Positions 5,154 to 12,065 of a DNA stretch of 22,938 nucleotides are shown here, piece after piece. Where the stretch lies: positions 1 through 22,938 of IMG/VR virus record IMGVR_UViG_3300031898_000018, one strand, 5' to 3'. The notes under the pieces are model-generated. The model saw only the letters and a list, made by a program, of their open reading frames with translations. It did not search any database and had not been told where the DNA came from. Within the stretch, counting starts at the first letter, position 1. Each line of letters opens with the position of its first letter. Position numbers and translations under genes: made by a program. Origin of the DNA: a virus.

Positions 5154-5200
5154 GGGGGGTTCCTCATGTGTTGTAGGGGGTCCTAGGGGGGAGTGGGGGG
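5154..5200 (+). other. Four long G runs, possible G-quadruplex
   Basis: Runs of 6, 5, 6 and 6 G residues at 5154-5159, 5176-5180, 5186-5191 and 5195-5200 have loops of 16, 5 and 3 bases. This meets the pattern of an intramolecular four-tetrad or larger quadruplex. It is conspicuous because the surroundings are very AT-rich. Confidence 0.55.
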
Positions 5201-5297
5201 TCTGATATAAGTGCTCATATGCCTAATCAGTTATAGTTTTTTTGGCTCAATATTTTTAAGGGGAATAATGCACCAGCGCCTTCTCTCGTCTTAAACA

Positions 5298-5343
5298 GGC
5301 AAATTTAATTTTAAGCCTTTACTAATGTGGCTTAAAATTTGCC
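5298..5343. repeat. 15-bp hairpin with 5-base bulge
   Basis: The right arm 5329-5343 (GGCTTAAAATTTGCC) pairs fully with the left arm 5298-5317 if five bases bulge out on the left. The loop is 11 bases. No U tract follows. It could be an origin or RNA structure in the non-coding region. Confidence 0.5.
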
Positions 5344-5509
5344 CTCATTTATAAACCTTTATGGATATACACAAAAGCGTTTACCGAAATGATAAGTATT
5401 TTTAAGCATTATCTAATAATCATTAAAATTGAACTTAAATAAAATGTCTTATTTAATATAGTTTGAAATCGCTTAACAATTTGGTAAGTGGTTTTTACAA
5501 ATTTTAAAT

Positions 5510-5565
5510 CCCCGTTGGCCATGTTGCCCGCGGGAAAACATAGATTTGAATTACTTAAAACGGGG
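5510..5565. repeat. Nested inverted repeats
   Basis: CCCCGTT (5510-5516) pairs with AACGGGG (5559-5565). Inside, ATGTT (5521-5525) pairs with AACAT (5537-5541) around GCCCGCGGGAA. The G+C-rich patch is unusual in this region and may mark a structured RNA or protein site. Confidence 0.4.
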
Positions 5566-5757
5566 CTTCTGAACCATATAATCTTAATCTATATTAAAAT
5601 TACTTATCATTTTAGCAAATAATTTGACTTTAAGCGGTACTTCCTAGAATATATATAAGCTCTAGATAATATAGAGGGCAGGATAACCAGCCGGGTGTAT
5701 GTATAAAAGGAGGGTTGAAAGTTTCATTTTGTGTGTAGAATACAGATTGCCTTTATT

Positions 5758-5969
5758 TTAACCCACAGACCGGCGCCACAATAGGGGGTTTTCATGGAAT
5801 TTGCCTATTATGCATGAGATTTTGATCGCAATCTGCAAACGATGAATCTCCTTATCCGCAGAAGAATATAGGACATCGCGAACTTCAGCAGACAATTTAT
5901 CATACTGGATATAGCAGAAGTTATTAAAAACTCATTCGAGAAGGTCTGCTCAGATTTTTTAAAACTCAT
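5758..5969 (-). pseudogene. Possible frameshifted gene remnant
   Basis: On the minus strand an ATG at 5969 opens MSFKKSEQTFSNEFLITS. A second frame, open from 5931 to the stop at 5758 but without an ATG, reads protein-like (YDKLSAEVRDVLYSSADK, then EIHRLQIAIKISCIIGK). A one-base shift at the T5 tract near 5926 would join them into about 70 residues. There is no ribosome site before the ATG. It may be a decayed gene or chance; confidence is low. Confidence 0.22.
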
Positions 5970-5999
5970 AAAAAATATAACAGAATTAACAATTAAATA

Positions 6000-6016
6000 G
6001 GTAACAGGCTGTCACC
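6000..6016. promoter_or_regulatory. Imperfect palindrome, candidate operator
   Basis: GGTAACAG-G-CTGTCACC is symmetric except for one pair. It stands 39 bases before the first rightward start codon and shares the GGTGACA half-site (minus strand) with the perfect palindrome at 4437-4460. A regulator controlling both directions is possible. Confidence 0.35.
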
Positions 6017-6054
6017 ATTTTTAGGTACAAGAATGAAGAGAGGGATATCCACTG

Positions 6055-6237
6055 ATGACTTATATTTCTATCCTGGTAAGATATTTGATTTGTCAAAATT
6101 GTAAATGGTGTTACGATCCTAATTTAACTGCAAGCACTGCATATATTTTTTTACAGCCAAAATATGAAATGGGGGCAGATGGTAATTGGCATTATTTCTG
6201 TCCCATCTGCGGCGGAGTTTTAACCTTAGTATTTTGA
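6055..6237 (+). CDS. Small zinc-ribbon protein, 60 aa
   Basis: This is the first gene of the rightward series. The ATG has a purine-rich GAGAGGG site about 10 bases upstream. The product has CQNCKWC near residue 14 and CPICGG near residue 49, a four-cysteine zinc ribbon with a spacing of about 33 residues. It starts with a hydrophobic stretch (MTYISILVRYLI). The next gene begins 15 bases after the stop. Zinc binding is inferred from the cysteine pattern and the function is unknown. Confidence 0.6.
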   Translation: MTYISILVRYLICQNCKWCYDPNLTASTAYIFLQPKYEMGADGNWHYFCPICGGVLTLVF

Positions 6238-6252
6238 AGGAAAAGGATTTAT

Positions 6253-6627
6253 GTGAAAAGATTCCGGAGAAAGAAAAATATTAAATCGGTCTTTGAAAAA
6301 ACTGATGATAAAAAGTCAGCTCTAAAATCAACATTGAGGAGAATAGTTTGTTACCGATGTGGATGTGCGGGAGGAACCTTAATTAAACATTCCATTGGGT
6401 ACTGTCATCAGGATCCGAGAATATGCGCTCAAAATCTTAAACGCATAAATCTCTGGAAAGAATTTGAGCGAACCAAAGAAAGGATTCTTAAAAGAAGAAG
6501 TCATCTTGATTACAAAGTTTTGGCATGGCTTTATGCTCAATGGCAAGAAATTTGGGAATTTTTCAGACAAGAAAAATGGAGGATTTGTTTAAGGGGAGGA
6601 AGGGTATATGGGAATGAGAAGGGATGA
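6253..6627 (+). CDS. Basic cysteine-rich protein, 124 aa
   Basis: The start is GTG, because the ATG two bases earlier is followed at once by TGA; AAGGA lies just upstream. The N-terminus is very basic (MKRFRRKKNIKSVF). Residues about 33-58 hold CYRCGCAGGTLIKH and then GYCHQDPRIC, able to bind one or two zinc ions. The motif resembles the leftward gene at 830-1021 (CKLCGNPGGTL). The C-terminal half is a long helix rich in W, R and E (LAWLYAQWQEIWEFFRQEKW). It overlaps the next gene by 20 bases. Nucleic-acid binding is plausible but unproven. Confidence 0.6.
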   Translation: MKRFRRKKNIKSVFEKTDDKKSALKSTLRRIVCYRCGCAGGTLIKHSIGYCHQDPRICAQNLKRINLWKEFERTKERILKRRSHLDYKVLAWLYAQWQEIWEFFRQEKWRICLRGGRVYGNEKG

Positions 6628-7366
6628 GTTTGAAGCAAGGCTGTATATCTGCAAGAAATGTGGCAAACCCAAAGTAAGGAAAAGATTAAGCGTCAGGAAT
6701 CCTCCTAAGTATTGTCCGGATTGTTTAGTGAAGGTAAGACTGGGGAATATAAAAAGGGCGAGAGAAAAGAGAGAACAAGTCGCAGAAGTTCCGCCAATCA
6801 TTGTAACTGCTCCCGATGGATTTCCTCTAAAACTTAAAAATGAAGCAGAGCAAGAATATTATGAAGGGAGAAAGGGAGAATATCTAAAAGAATTTGATTG
6901 GGCTGAATCGTCAGATCTTAGTCTTCTTTCAAGGCTTTTAAGTTTAGAAATTCAATGTCGTAGACATGAGAATAATGATAAACCCAAGGAATGGGAGACG
7001 AGGCTTTATATTGATTCAATAAAAGAGATTCAGAATTTGCAACAACGGTTGGGAATATTAAGGCTTCAGCGGAAAAAGAAAAAGGAAGAAAGAGGCCCTT
7101 TAGACATAGTTCAGGATTTAATAAAAAGATTTAACAAGTATCGGGAGGAAAATCCTGATAGGTTTGTTTGGATATGTTCTAAATGTGGAGAAAAGAATTA
7201 TCTAAAGAGAGAAAATACAGATTATGCAACTCTGCATTATGCAGAGTTGCACAATGAACATTCAACACCGATTATTGAAAATACCAAAATTGAAGTAATT
7301 GAAGAAACGGGGTCTACGCCAATATTGGAAGAGAGTGGCGCTACCCCGATAGAAGGAGGTGATTAA
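6608..7366 (+). CDS. Two-zinc-knuckle helical protein, possibly small-terminase-like, 252 aa
   Basis: The ATG follows GGGGAGG at good spacing. Residues 15-40 carry CKKC and CPDC, a zinc ribbon close to those of ribosomal or phage DNA-binding proteins. The middle (about residues 100-175) is helical with a repeated L/R/E pattern (DLSLLSRLLSLEIQCRRH; IKEIQNLQQRLGILRLQRKK). Near residue 192 a CSKC pair is followed by two histidines (HYAELHNEH), a possible second zinc finger. The tail contains repeated TPI and E-rich segments (GSTPILEESGATPIEGG). The helical core resembles some annotated phage terminase small subunits in pattern only. The location well upstream of the large terminase weakens that idea. 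Confidence 0.5.
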   Translation: MGMRRDEFEARLYICKKCGKPKVRKRLSVRNPPKYCPDCLVKVRLGNIKRAREKREQVAEVPPIIVTAPDGFPLKLKNEAEQEYYEGRKGEYLKEFDWAESSDLSLLSRLLSLEIQCRRHENNDKPKEWETRLYIDSIKEIQNLQQRLGILRLQRKKKKEERGPLDIVQDLIKRFNKYREENPDRFVWICSKCGEKNYLKRENTDYATLHYAELHNEHSTPIIENTKIEVIEETGSTPILEESGATPIEGGD

Positions 7367-7367
7367 A

Positions 7368-7595
7368 TTGGCAGAAACTAAATTAACCTGGACCGCCTAT
7401 TGGCGATCGATTGTCAGGTCTTTAAGAACAGGACTAGTTGTTTACGGGGTCTCTGTTCTTGCTGTAGTTATTGGTAATTTTCCCAAATTAGATTATTGGT
7501 ATATTGCCATGATATCCGGAGTAATTGCGGGTATTTTCAAAATGCTACGCGAGAAATATCCAAATTCAGTATTCTGGAAATATTTGCCTCTATAA
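7368..7595 (+). CDS. Two-span small membrane protein, holin-like, 75 aa
   Basis: The TTG at 7368 is 8 bases after a perfect AGGAGGTGAT, which makes it better than the in-frame GTG at 7359 that lies within that site. The ribosome site is inside the end of the preceding gene. The product has two hydrophobic segments (GLVVYGVSVLAVVIGNF and WYIAMISGVIAGIFKM) separated by a short turn, with basic residues before the first. The size and topology fit a class II holin, but no lysin gene is next to it. Other small membrane proteins are equally possible. Confidence 0.5.
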   Translation: MAETKLTWTAYWRSIVRSLRTGLVVYGVSVLAVVIGNFPKLDYWYIAMISGVIAGIFKMLREKYPNSVFWKYLPL

Positions 7596-7625
7596 GTTGA
7601 GATAAATACGGAAAGGATGGATTAT

Positions 7626-7784
7626 ATGAAAGGATTGAAAGCGAAAGCAAAAATTAAGAAAGCAAGGATCTCGGCCAGAGTATACAGGGCTGAAACAGGG
7701 AAATGGGAGAATTTAGGAGTTATTTATAAAGTAGAAAATTTTTTAGAAAAGATTATAAAAAAATTAAAAAAAGTCTTTAGTTAG
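7626..7784 (+). CDS. Small basic protein, 52 aa
   Basis: The ATG at 7626 is preceded by AAAGGAT. The N-terminus is strongly basic (MKGLKAKAKIKKARISARV), followed by YRAETGKWENLGVIYKV and a lysine-rich helical tail ending KKLKKVFS. The segment ARVYRAETGKWENLGVI resembles short proteins found between phage structural genes; this is pattern memory, not a search result. It fills the gap between the membrane protein and the first structural gene. Confidence 0.5.
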   Translation: MKGLKAKAKIKKARISARVYRAETGKWENLGVIYKVENFLEKIIKKLKKVFS

Positions 7785-7812
7785 TAAGAATTCTTGAAAG
7801 AGGAGGAGAGAG

Positions 7813-8178
7813 ATGGCAACTGTGCTTAAGCAGGTTGGAGAGGAGTGGATTATCGATAAACTCGATGAAGTGATTCAAACAACCGGTGATTACATTGGAT
7901 GGGGATCCGGAGCGGGAACTCACACCAAAACCAATCCCTCCAATGCTTTATTTACCGAAGAATCAGAGACAAGGGTAGTAGCAACGAGAACTCAACCAGC
8001 GGCAGACAAAATCAGGTGGGTTGGGACTCTTACCGCTGACGCAGCGAAGACAATCACTAACGCAGGAAACTTTACTGCTGTTACCAGCGGGACTTTGATT
8101 GTGGCGGGGGATTTTACGGGTATACCTCTTAGCCAGGGGGATAAAATTGAGTTTACCATTGAGTTAGAAATTACTTAA
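7813..8178 (+). CDS. Probable virion structural protein, 121 aa
   Basis: AGGAGGAG precedes the ATG at good spacing. The composition is Thr/Ala/Gly-rich and beta-forming, without charged clusters. The motifs IGWGSGAGTHTKTN, ALFTEESETRVVATR and DKIRWVGTLTADAAKTITNA follow a layout seen in phage tail-fibre or decoration proteins: a glycine turn, then E-x-x-R-V, then an I-x-x-x-x-T-x-x-x-A strand. It ends in alternating strands (GDKIEFTIELEIT). There is no signal peptide. A structural role is inferred from composition and from the following genes, and the exact place in the particle is unknown. Confidence 0.55.
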   Translation: MATVLKQVGEEWIIDKLDEVIQTTGDYIGWGSGAGTHTKTNPSNALFTEESETRVVATRTQPAADKIRWVGTLTADAAKTITNAGNFTAVTSGTLIVAGDFTGIPLSQGDKIEFTIELEIT

Positions 8179-8279
8179 TGGGCAATTAAATTATGCCTAT
8201 TATAGTATCGTGTCAAATTTGCAATAAAGAGTTTCAGTCAAAGCTATCGACAGATAAATATAAGCGAGGAGGGCAGAAT

Positions 8280-8594
8280 ATGAAAATAGGCGAAGTGATA
8301 GACGCAAGGAAACATAGATTTGCGGGGGCAGAGCCGAATTATGCAGAGTTAGACCCGCTATTGACAAACAGGGATTTGACTCTGGAAGTGATGCAGGAAA
8401 TCAAGGATAAACTGCTGGTGTTGAAAGAAGCGGCAAAGCAAAGTCAGATTAAATTGGAAGAAGTCGGCGAAGGCGAGTTTTTTGTATGTAAGAATTGCGG
8501 AACAAAGAACTTTGGCAAGTGGCTTAAAGACCCCGTTGATGGGAGCTTATTCAAGTTCTGCGGGTCTTGTAACAAGGTATTGGAGGTGAAATGA
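8280..8594 (+). CDS. Zinc-ribbon protein of unknown function, 104 aa
   Basis: I choose the ATG at 8280 because AGGAGG lies 8 bases upstream. The frame stays open to an ATG at 8193 without a clear ribosome site; that extension encodes MPIIVSCQICNKEFQSKL, which looks like half of an HNH-type zinc finger. The core has KEAAKQSQIKLEEVGEG and then FVCKNCGTKNFGKW and FCGSCNKVLEVK, a complete four-cysteine ribbon near the C-terminus. The stop overlaps the next start (ATGA). It may bind a virion or nucleic-acid partner, but the function is unknown. Confidence 0.6.
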   Translation: MKIGEVIDARKHRFAGAEPNYAELDPLLTNRDLTLEVMQEIKDKLLVLKEAAKQSQIKLEEVGEGEFFVCKNCGTKNFGKWLKDPVDGSLFKFCGSCNKVLEVK

Positions 8595-8812
8595 TGCCTA
8601 AAATTAAAGAGATGCTGGACCAGAAGATTGTTAACTTAGCGCACATACCTATGGGCGATATACCAGAAGACTATGACCCTGAGGAAATAATAAACAATGA
8701 TTCCTGGTGTGACCTGAAAATTGAATTAGAAAATGGAATAAAGATTTATTGCTACGATGTTACTGCAGAAACTAAAGAGGAGTCGGAAAAAAGAGGAGTC
8801 GGAAAAAAATGA
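8591..8812 (+). CDS. Acidic hypothetical protein, 73 aa
   Basis: ATG at 8591 (or 8594) follows GGAGGTG and overlaps the previous stop. The product MMPKIKEMLDQKIVNLAHIP continues acidic (MGDIPEDYDPEEIINNDSW) and then has strands (DLKIELENGIKIYCYDVTA). The last 12 residues (KEESEKRGVGKK) are encoded by a perfect 16-base tandem duplication that is read in two different frames. The stop overlaps the next ATG. No family is recognised. Confidence 0.55.
   Translation: MMPKIKEMLDQKIVNLAHIPMGDIPEDYDPEEIINNDSWCDLKIELENGIKIYCYDVTAETKEESEKRGVGKK
8776..8807 (+). repeat. 16-base perfect tandem duplication
   Basis: The unit AGAGGAGTCGGAAAAA occurs twice in a row. It contains a GAGGAG ribosome-binding core, so the second copy supplies the site for the gene starting at 8809 while both copies encode the end of the previous protein. 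The length is not a multiple of three, so the second copy is translated in a shifted frame. Confidence 0.75.
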
Positions 8813-9039
8813 TTAAGAATGTGGGGACGGCAAGCGTTGGCTATGATGAGGCGACAAAGGTTCTGCGATTAGTTTTTGGCAGGCAGGTGATTGAGATTAA
8901 GAACATAGATATGGAGATGTTTGCCGAACTCTGTGCGGCATTTGGATATTTCAGGGACAGGTTCAATTCAAAGCAGGAAATCATAAAATATAAATCCATT
9001 GACAAATTTTTCTTTTTGAATGGTAAGGGGGTGAAGTAA
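8809..9039 (+). CDS. Hypothetical protein, 76 aa
   Basis: The ATG overlaps the upstream stop, and the stop overlaps the next ATG by one base, so the gene is embedded in a coupled run. The product begins MIKNVGTASVGYDEATKVLR, a beta-hairpin-like start, then RQVIEIKNIDMEMFAELCAA and an aromatic basic end (FGYFRDRF, SIDKFFFLNGKGVK). It is a globular small protein without a recognised motif. Its ribosome site arises from the 16-base duplication. Confidence 0.55.
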   Translation: MIKNVGTASVGYDEATKVLRLVFGRQVIEIKNIDMEMFAELCAAFGYFRDRFNSKQEIIKYKSIDKFFFLNGKGVK

Positions 9040-9413
9040 TGGCAAGAATATTTCAGGCAGATTTACTTACAACGACAGCATCAGGAACAGGTGTTGATGT
9101 TTCAACTTACACCGTCCCATCGGGGAAAACATTGACCTTGAAAGTTCTCGGAATGGGTGGAGAGCCGACGACCTGGTCAACGGCCGAGGCATCTCTCGGC
9201 TATGTCTATCCAGAAATTGCTGGCTTAGACAAAAGAGGGCTTGAAGTCAGGGTAATGGCTGGTGATGTTACTGGCATCAATATCCAGTATCTCATCATTG
9301 AAATCCCTGGCGGAATTACTTTTGCCCAGACTGAAACAGTTCAGGTTGAATGCGACCCTGCGGGAACGACATCAACGAGATGGAGAGGGATAATCATAGG
9401 AGATGAGGCTTAA
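9039..9413 (+). CDS. Virion beta-domain protein, single copy of a repeated domain, 124 aa
   Basis: ATG at 9039 with AAGGGGGTG upstream. Residues 24-35 (YTVPSGKTLTLK), 54-69 (GYVYPEIAGLDKRGLE) and 116-121 (RGIIIG) match the N-terminal domain of the next protein almost motif for motif (YTVPAGKTFYLK, GYIFPSIAGNDKRGLE, GTIIG). The fold is predicted to be a beta sandwich, since hydrophobic and polar residues alternate throughout. Such domains are common in tail fibres, decoration proteins and virion knobs. The one-base overlap with the next gene indicates co-translation. A structural role is inferred. Confidence 0.6.
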   Translation: MARIFQADLLTTTASGTGVDVSTYTVPSGKTLTLKVLGMGGEPTTWSTAEASLGYVYPEIAGLDKRGLEVRVMAGDVTGINIQYLIIEIPGGITFAQTETVQVECDPAGTTSTRWRGIIIGDEA

Positions 9414-10756
9414 TGGCAAGATTATGGGAAGATATTAAACAGGAAATTCCCTTCACTTTTACGCTCTGCTCTTATACTGTTCCTGCTGGCAAGACTTTTT
9501 ATCTTAAAAATCTGATTATGTCAGGAGAATCAGGAATAGTCGACACGGCTGGTATGGGTGGTTCTGGTTATATTTTCCCCAGTATTGCAGGAAATGATAA
9601 GAGAGGGTTGGAAAATTTTCTTTGGAATCATTTTTTGGGAACGAATTGCGGTATTTATTGTGGTGATGGTGGTTCTGGCAGAGGAATAATGAAACAGCCA
9701 TATAGGGAAGGCGTCGGCAATTATTTAGGTATTGACGCAGATTTTGATGGGAATGGTATTCCGTTTAATGAGGGAGAAACTATCGCCATAAAATATATTC
9801 CCGTTTTTTGTTTGCAATCCGACGTTTATAGTTTTAACGATATCAATATTGCAAGACAATTTTACCTTGGCACAATCATCGGCAAATTGAATGACGGGAC
9901 GAGGATATGGATAGAAGAAAAGAGGTTAATAAGTCCTTATTATGAATTCTGGAGTTATACAGTTCCTTTAGCCAAGAAGGCAACAATTAAACATTTGACT
10001 CTTGGAATTACTGAAGAATGGGGAACTGGAGAGGCGGATGTTGGAACTATTCTTGTGTTAATAGACCATAAAGCTTATAGAGGTTTATCTTTAAGATGTA
10101 TGAGAGGAGACCAGGTTTATGGTGCTTCGGGGACAGTGCCGATGGCGATAGGGACTGCTTCTGCAAACCATTTCTCTTTTGCCAGAGCAACTAAACTCGT
10201 AGAGGATTTGGTGCTTTATGAAGGGCAAATAATTTCTTTTGCTTGGTTTTATCCTCAAATTGGGCCAATAAGTATATGGTTTATAAAAAATTTAGAAAAT
10301 GTCTTTTACAAAACAAACTACCTCAAAGGCACGATAATCGGGGATCTGGAGGATGTTGATAGCCCTTGGTATGGGGAAGGAATTCTGATTAGAGAAACAG
10401 GGGCCAATGCCAGGGGAGGATCAGGTTCTTGTGCTAAGTTAATACCTTTTTCTACGGATGTACCGCTATACTGGAAATTTCTTGTTCCGGTTACTGCTTC
10501 AACAAATTTTCAATTAAAGTTCTGGCATAAGATAAGCTCTGGTTTTAATGGTTCGGTTAAAGTTACGATTTATGATACCGATGACGAAACAAAGTTATTA
10601 GACCAGCAGAGCGTTACTCTAACTGATGATGGACAATATCATCAATATACTGCAACTGGTGTTACTCCCGCTAATACTGGATTTTGTAGATGTGTTGTAG
10701 AAATTCTGAATGGGATAAAAAGAGGGGTCATATATATAGATGATATAGAGGCATAA
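9413..10756 (+). CDS. Three-domain virion protein with C-terminal CBM-like domain, 447 aa
   Basis: The protein starts one base inside the previous stop. Domain 1 (about 1-158) and domain 2 (about 175-312) each have SYTVP near the start (20-24, 181-185) and GTIIG near the end (153-157, 306-310), so the unit of the previous gene is duplicated here. Domain 3 (about 318-447) has the look of a carbohydrate-binding jelly roll: YWKFLVPV, FQLKFWHKISSGFNGSVKVT, an aromatic YHQYTATG strand, and a final GVIYIDDIEA, the typical closing strand of CBM4/9-like modules. A role in host-surface binding is plausible. The next gene starts immediately after the stop. Confidence 0.6.
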   Translation: MARLWEDIKQEIPFTFTLCSYTVPAGKTFYLKNLIMSGESGIVDTAGMGGSGYIFPSIAGNDKRGLENFLWNHFLGTNCGIYCGDGGSGRGIMKQPYREGVGNYLGIDADFDGNGIPFNEGETIAIKYIPVFCLQSDVYSFNDINIARQFYLGTIIGKLNDGTRIWIEEKRLISPYYEFWSYTVPLAKKATIKHLTLGITEEWGTGEADVGTILVLIDHKAYRGLSLRCMRGDQVYGASGTVPMAIGTASANHFSFARATKLVEDLVLYEGQIISFAWFYPQIGPISIWFIKNLENVFYKTNYLKGTIIGDLEDVDSPWYGEGILIRETGANARGGSGSCAKLIPFSTDVPLYWKFLVPVTASTNFQLKFWHKISSGFNGSVKVTIYDTDDETKLLDQQSVTLTDDGQYHQYTATGVTPANTGFCRCVVEILNGIKRGVIYIDDIEA

Positions 10757-12064
10757 ATGAAAACGGGGGATTTAGAAAGGTGGTATAGAAATTTACCATC
10801 GAAAATTATTGTCGATACTGATAATTTTAATCTTGGAAGTCAAGATAGATGGTATAGAGAGTTGCCCTGTATTATTCAATATCAACAAACAGCCGCATAT
10901 GAGACTTATTATCAGAATTTATTAGTGACCGAGGTGGGGGTTATAGTTCTAAACAGAATATGCAGCTTTTTTAGGAGCTTATATATTGCCGAAATATCCA
11001 ACATCTTGCTTTCGAAGATATCCAGTTTTTTCAGGGGATTATCTATTGTTGAAGTATCGAGCTCTTTATTTTCTAAAAAAAGTTTTAAAAGTCTATCTAT
11101 TACTGAAGCATCGACCGCCTTGCTTTCAAAAATAATGAGCTTTTTTAGGAACTTATCTACTAATGGGGTTTCAATTGCTTCGCTTTTAAGGGTATGTAGT
11201 TTTTTCAAGAACTTATCTATTACTGAAATATCATCTGCTTTGGTTTCTAAAGTAGCTTTCTTTTTTAAAAGCCTATCTGTTTCATCTGCGGGCATTATCT
11301 CGTTGAGTAGAGTAGTAGGAAAAATGTTAATAGCAGTTTGCATTTCAGTTTCGTCGTTAATGGGAAAAATAGCAAAAATACTAACAGCGATTGAAAGCTC
11401 ATTAGTTTCAATAGTTAAGAAGACGGGAAAAGCATTAATTATAACGGAGACATCGGTCATCTCTCTCCTAGCCGAACTAGTTACAGAGATTCAGGTATTT
11501 TTGGCAGTTGCGGAGATTTCTATTGTTTCTTTGAGCAAAAAGACTTGGGAAACATTGATGGCGACAAGCACTTCCATTAGCTTATTAATTAAAAAGACGG
11601 CAAAAATATTATCAATATTGGAAGAAACATCCATCTCATTGATTAAAAAGATGGAGAGGGTATTGGAGATAAAAGCTATATCTCTTATTTCTTTAATCAA
11701 GAAGATAAAATCGATGATAGCAATAGCAATAACATCTATAGCAGGAATTGATAAATTTAAAATATCGTTTAAAAATTTAGCTACTGCGATAGTTTCTCTT
11801 CCTTCTGTTTGGAAGAAAATATCTAAAAGATTATCAATTAAATTGGCCTCATTTGTAAGTATATTAACGAGATTAATTATACTCTGGCGGGAAAAAATTT
11901 ATTTATTTTCCATTATTTCCAGATTCTTAGGTTTAGAATCAAAAAGAAAAACCACTAATAGATCAAGCGAAATCTGTAAGATTTTGATATTTGAGTCTAA
12001 AATAAACAAGGCACTAAATTTTAAGAGCGGAAGATTAATCGAGCTCGAATCGGAGATTGGATAA
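10757..12064 (+). CDS. Tandem ~20-residue repeat protein, 435 aa
   Basis: The N-terminus has two copies of RWYRxLP (LERWYRNLPSKI, QDRWYRELPCII). From about residue 66 the chain becomes tandem repeats of 18-20 residues, for example CSFFRSLYIAEISNILLSKI, SSFFRGLSIVEVSSSLFSKK and CSFFKNLSITEISSALVSKV. Later units drift to forms like KILTAIESSLVSIVKKT. The composition is extreme (Ser, Ile, Leu, Lys) with no cleavable signal. The strand spacing suggests a fibrous beta-helix or hairpin stack in a tail or fibre protein. Nearby genes for binding domains and a BppU-like protein support this. The last 60 residues are charged and may be a junction. Confidence 0.6.
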   Translation: MKTGDLERWYRNLPSKIIVDTDNFNLGSQDRWYRELPCIIQYQQTAAYETYYQNLLVTEVGVIVLNRICSFFRSLYIAEISNILLSKISSFFRGLSIVEVSSSLFSKKSFKSLSITEASTALLSKIMSFFRNLSTNGVSIASLLRVCSFFKNLSITEISSALVSKVAFFFKSLSVSSAGIISLSRVVGKMLIAVCISVSSLMGKIAKILTAIESSLVSIVKKTGKALIITETSVISLLAELVTEIQVFLAVAEISIVSLSKKTWETLMATSTSISLLIKKTAKILSILEETSISLIKKMERVLEIKAISLISLIKKIKSMIAIAITSIAGIDKFKISFKNLATAIVSLPSVWKKISKRLSIKLASFVSILTRLIILWREKIYLFSIISRFLGLESKRKTTNRSSEICKILIFESKINKALNFKSGRLIELESEIG

Positions 12065-12065
12065 T

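Larger units (their letters stand above)
4390..6050. other. Non-coding strand-switch region (candidate origin/control region)
   Basis: About 1.66 kb separates the leftward and rightward operons. No convincing intact gene is present. It is very AT-rich apart from one G-run cluster. It contains a perfect palindrome (4437-4460), a dense CTAG and CATGATC field, related motifs around AAATGATAAGTA (about 5387, 5602-5613 reversed, a looser copy near 5479), large hairpins at 5298-5343 and 5510-5565, and a possible gene remnant near 5758-5969. These features are usual for phage origins or regulatory hubs, but no replication initiator gene is visible in the window to anchor the call. Confidence 0.45.

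Noticed and set aside
10912-11460. 182-codon minus-strand frame inside the repeat protein gene
   Set aside because: It is a shadow of the tandem repeats: it has no ribosome site and mirrors the codons of the plus-strand gene, which abuts its neighbours on both sides.
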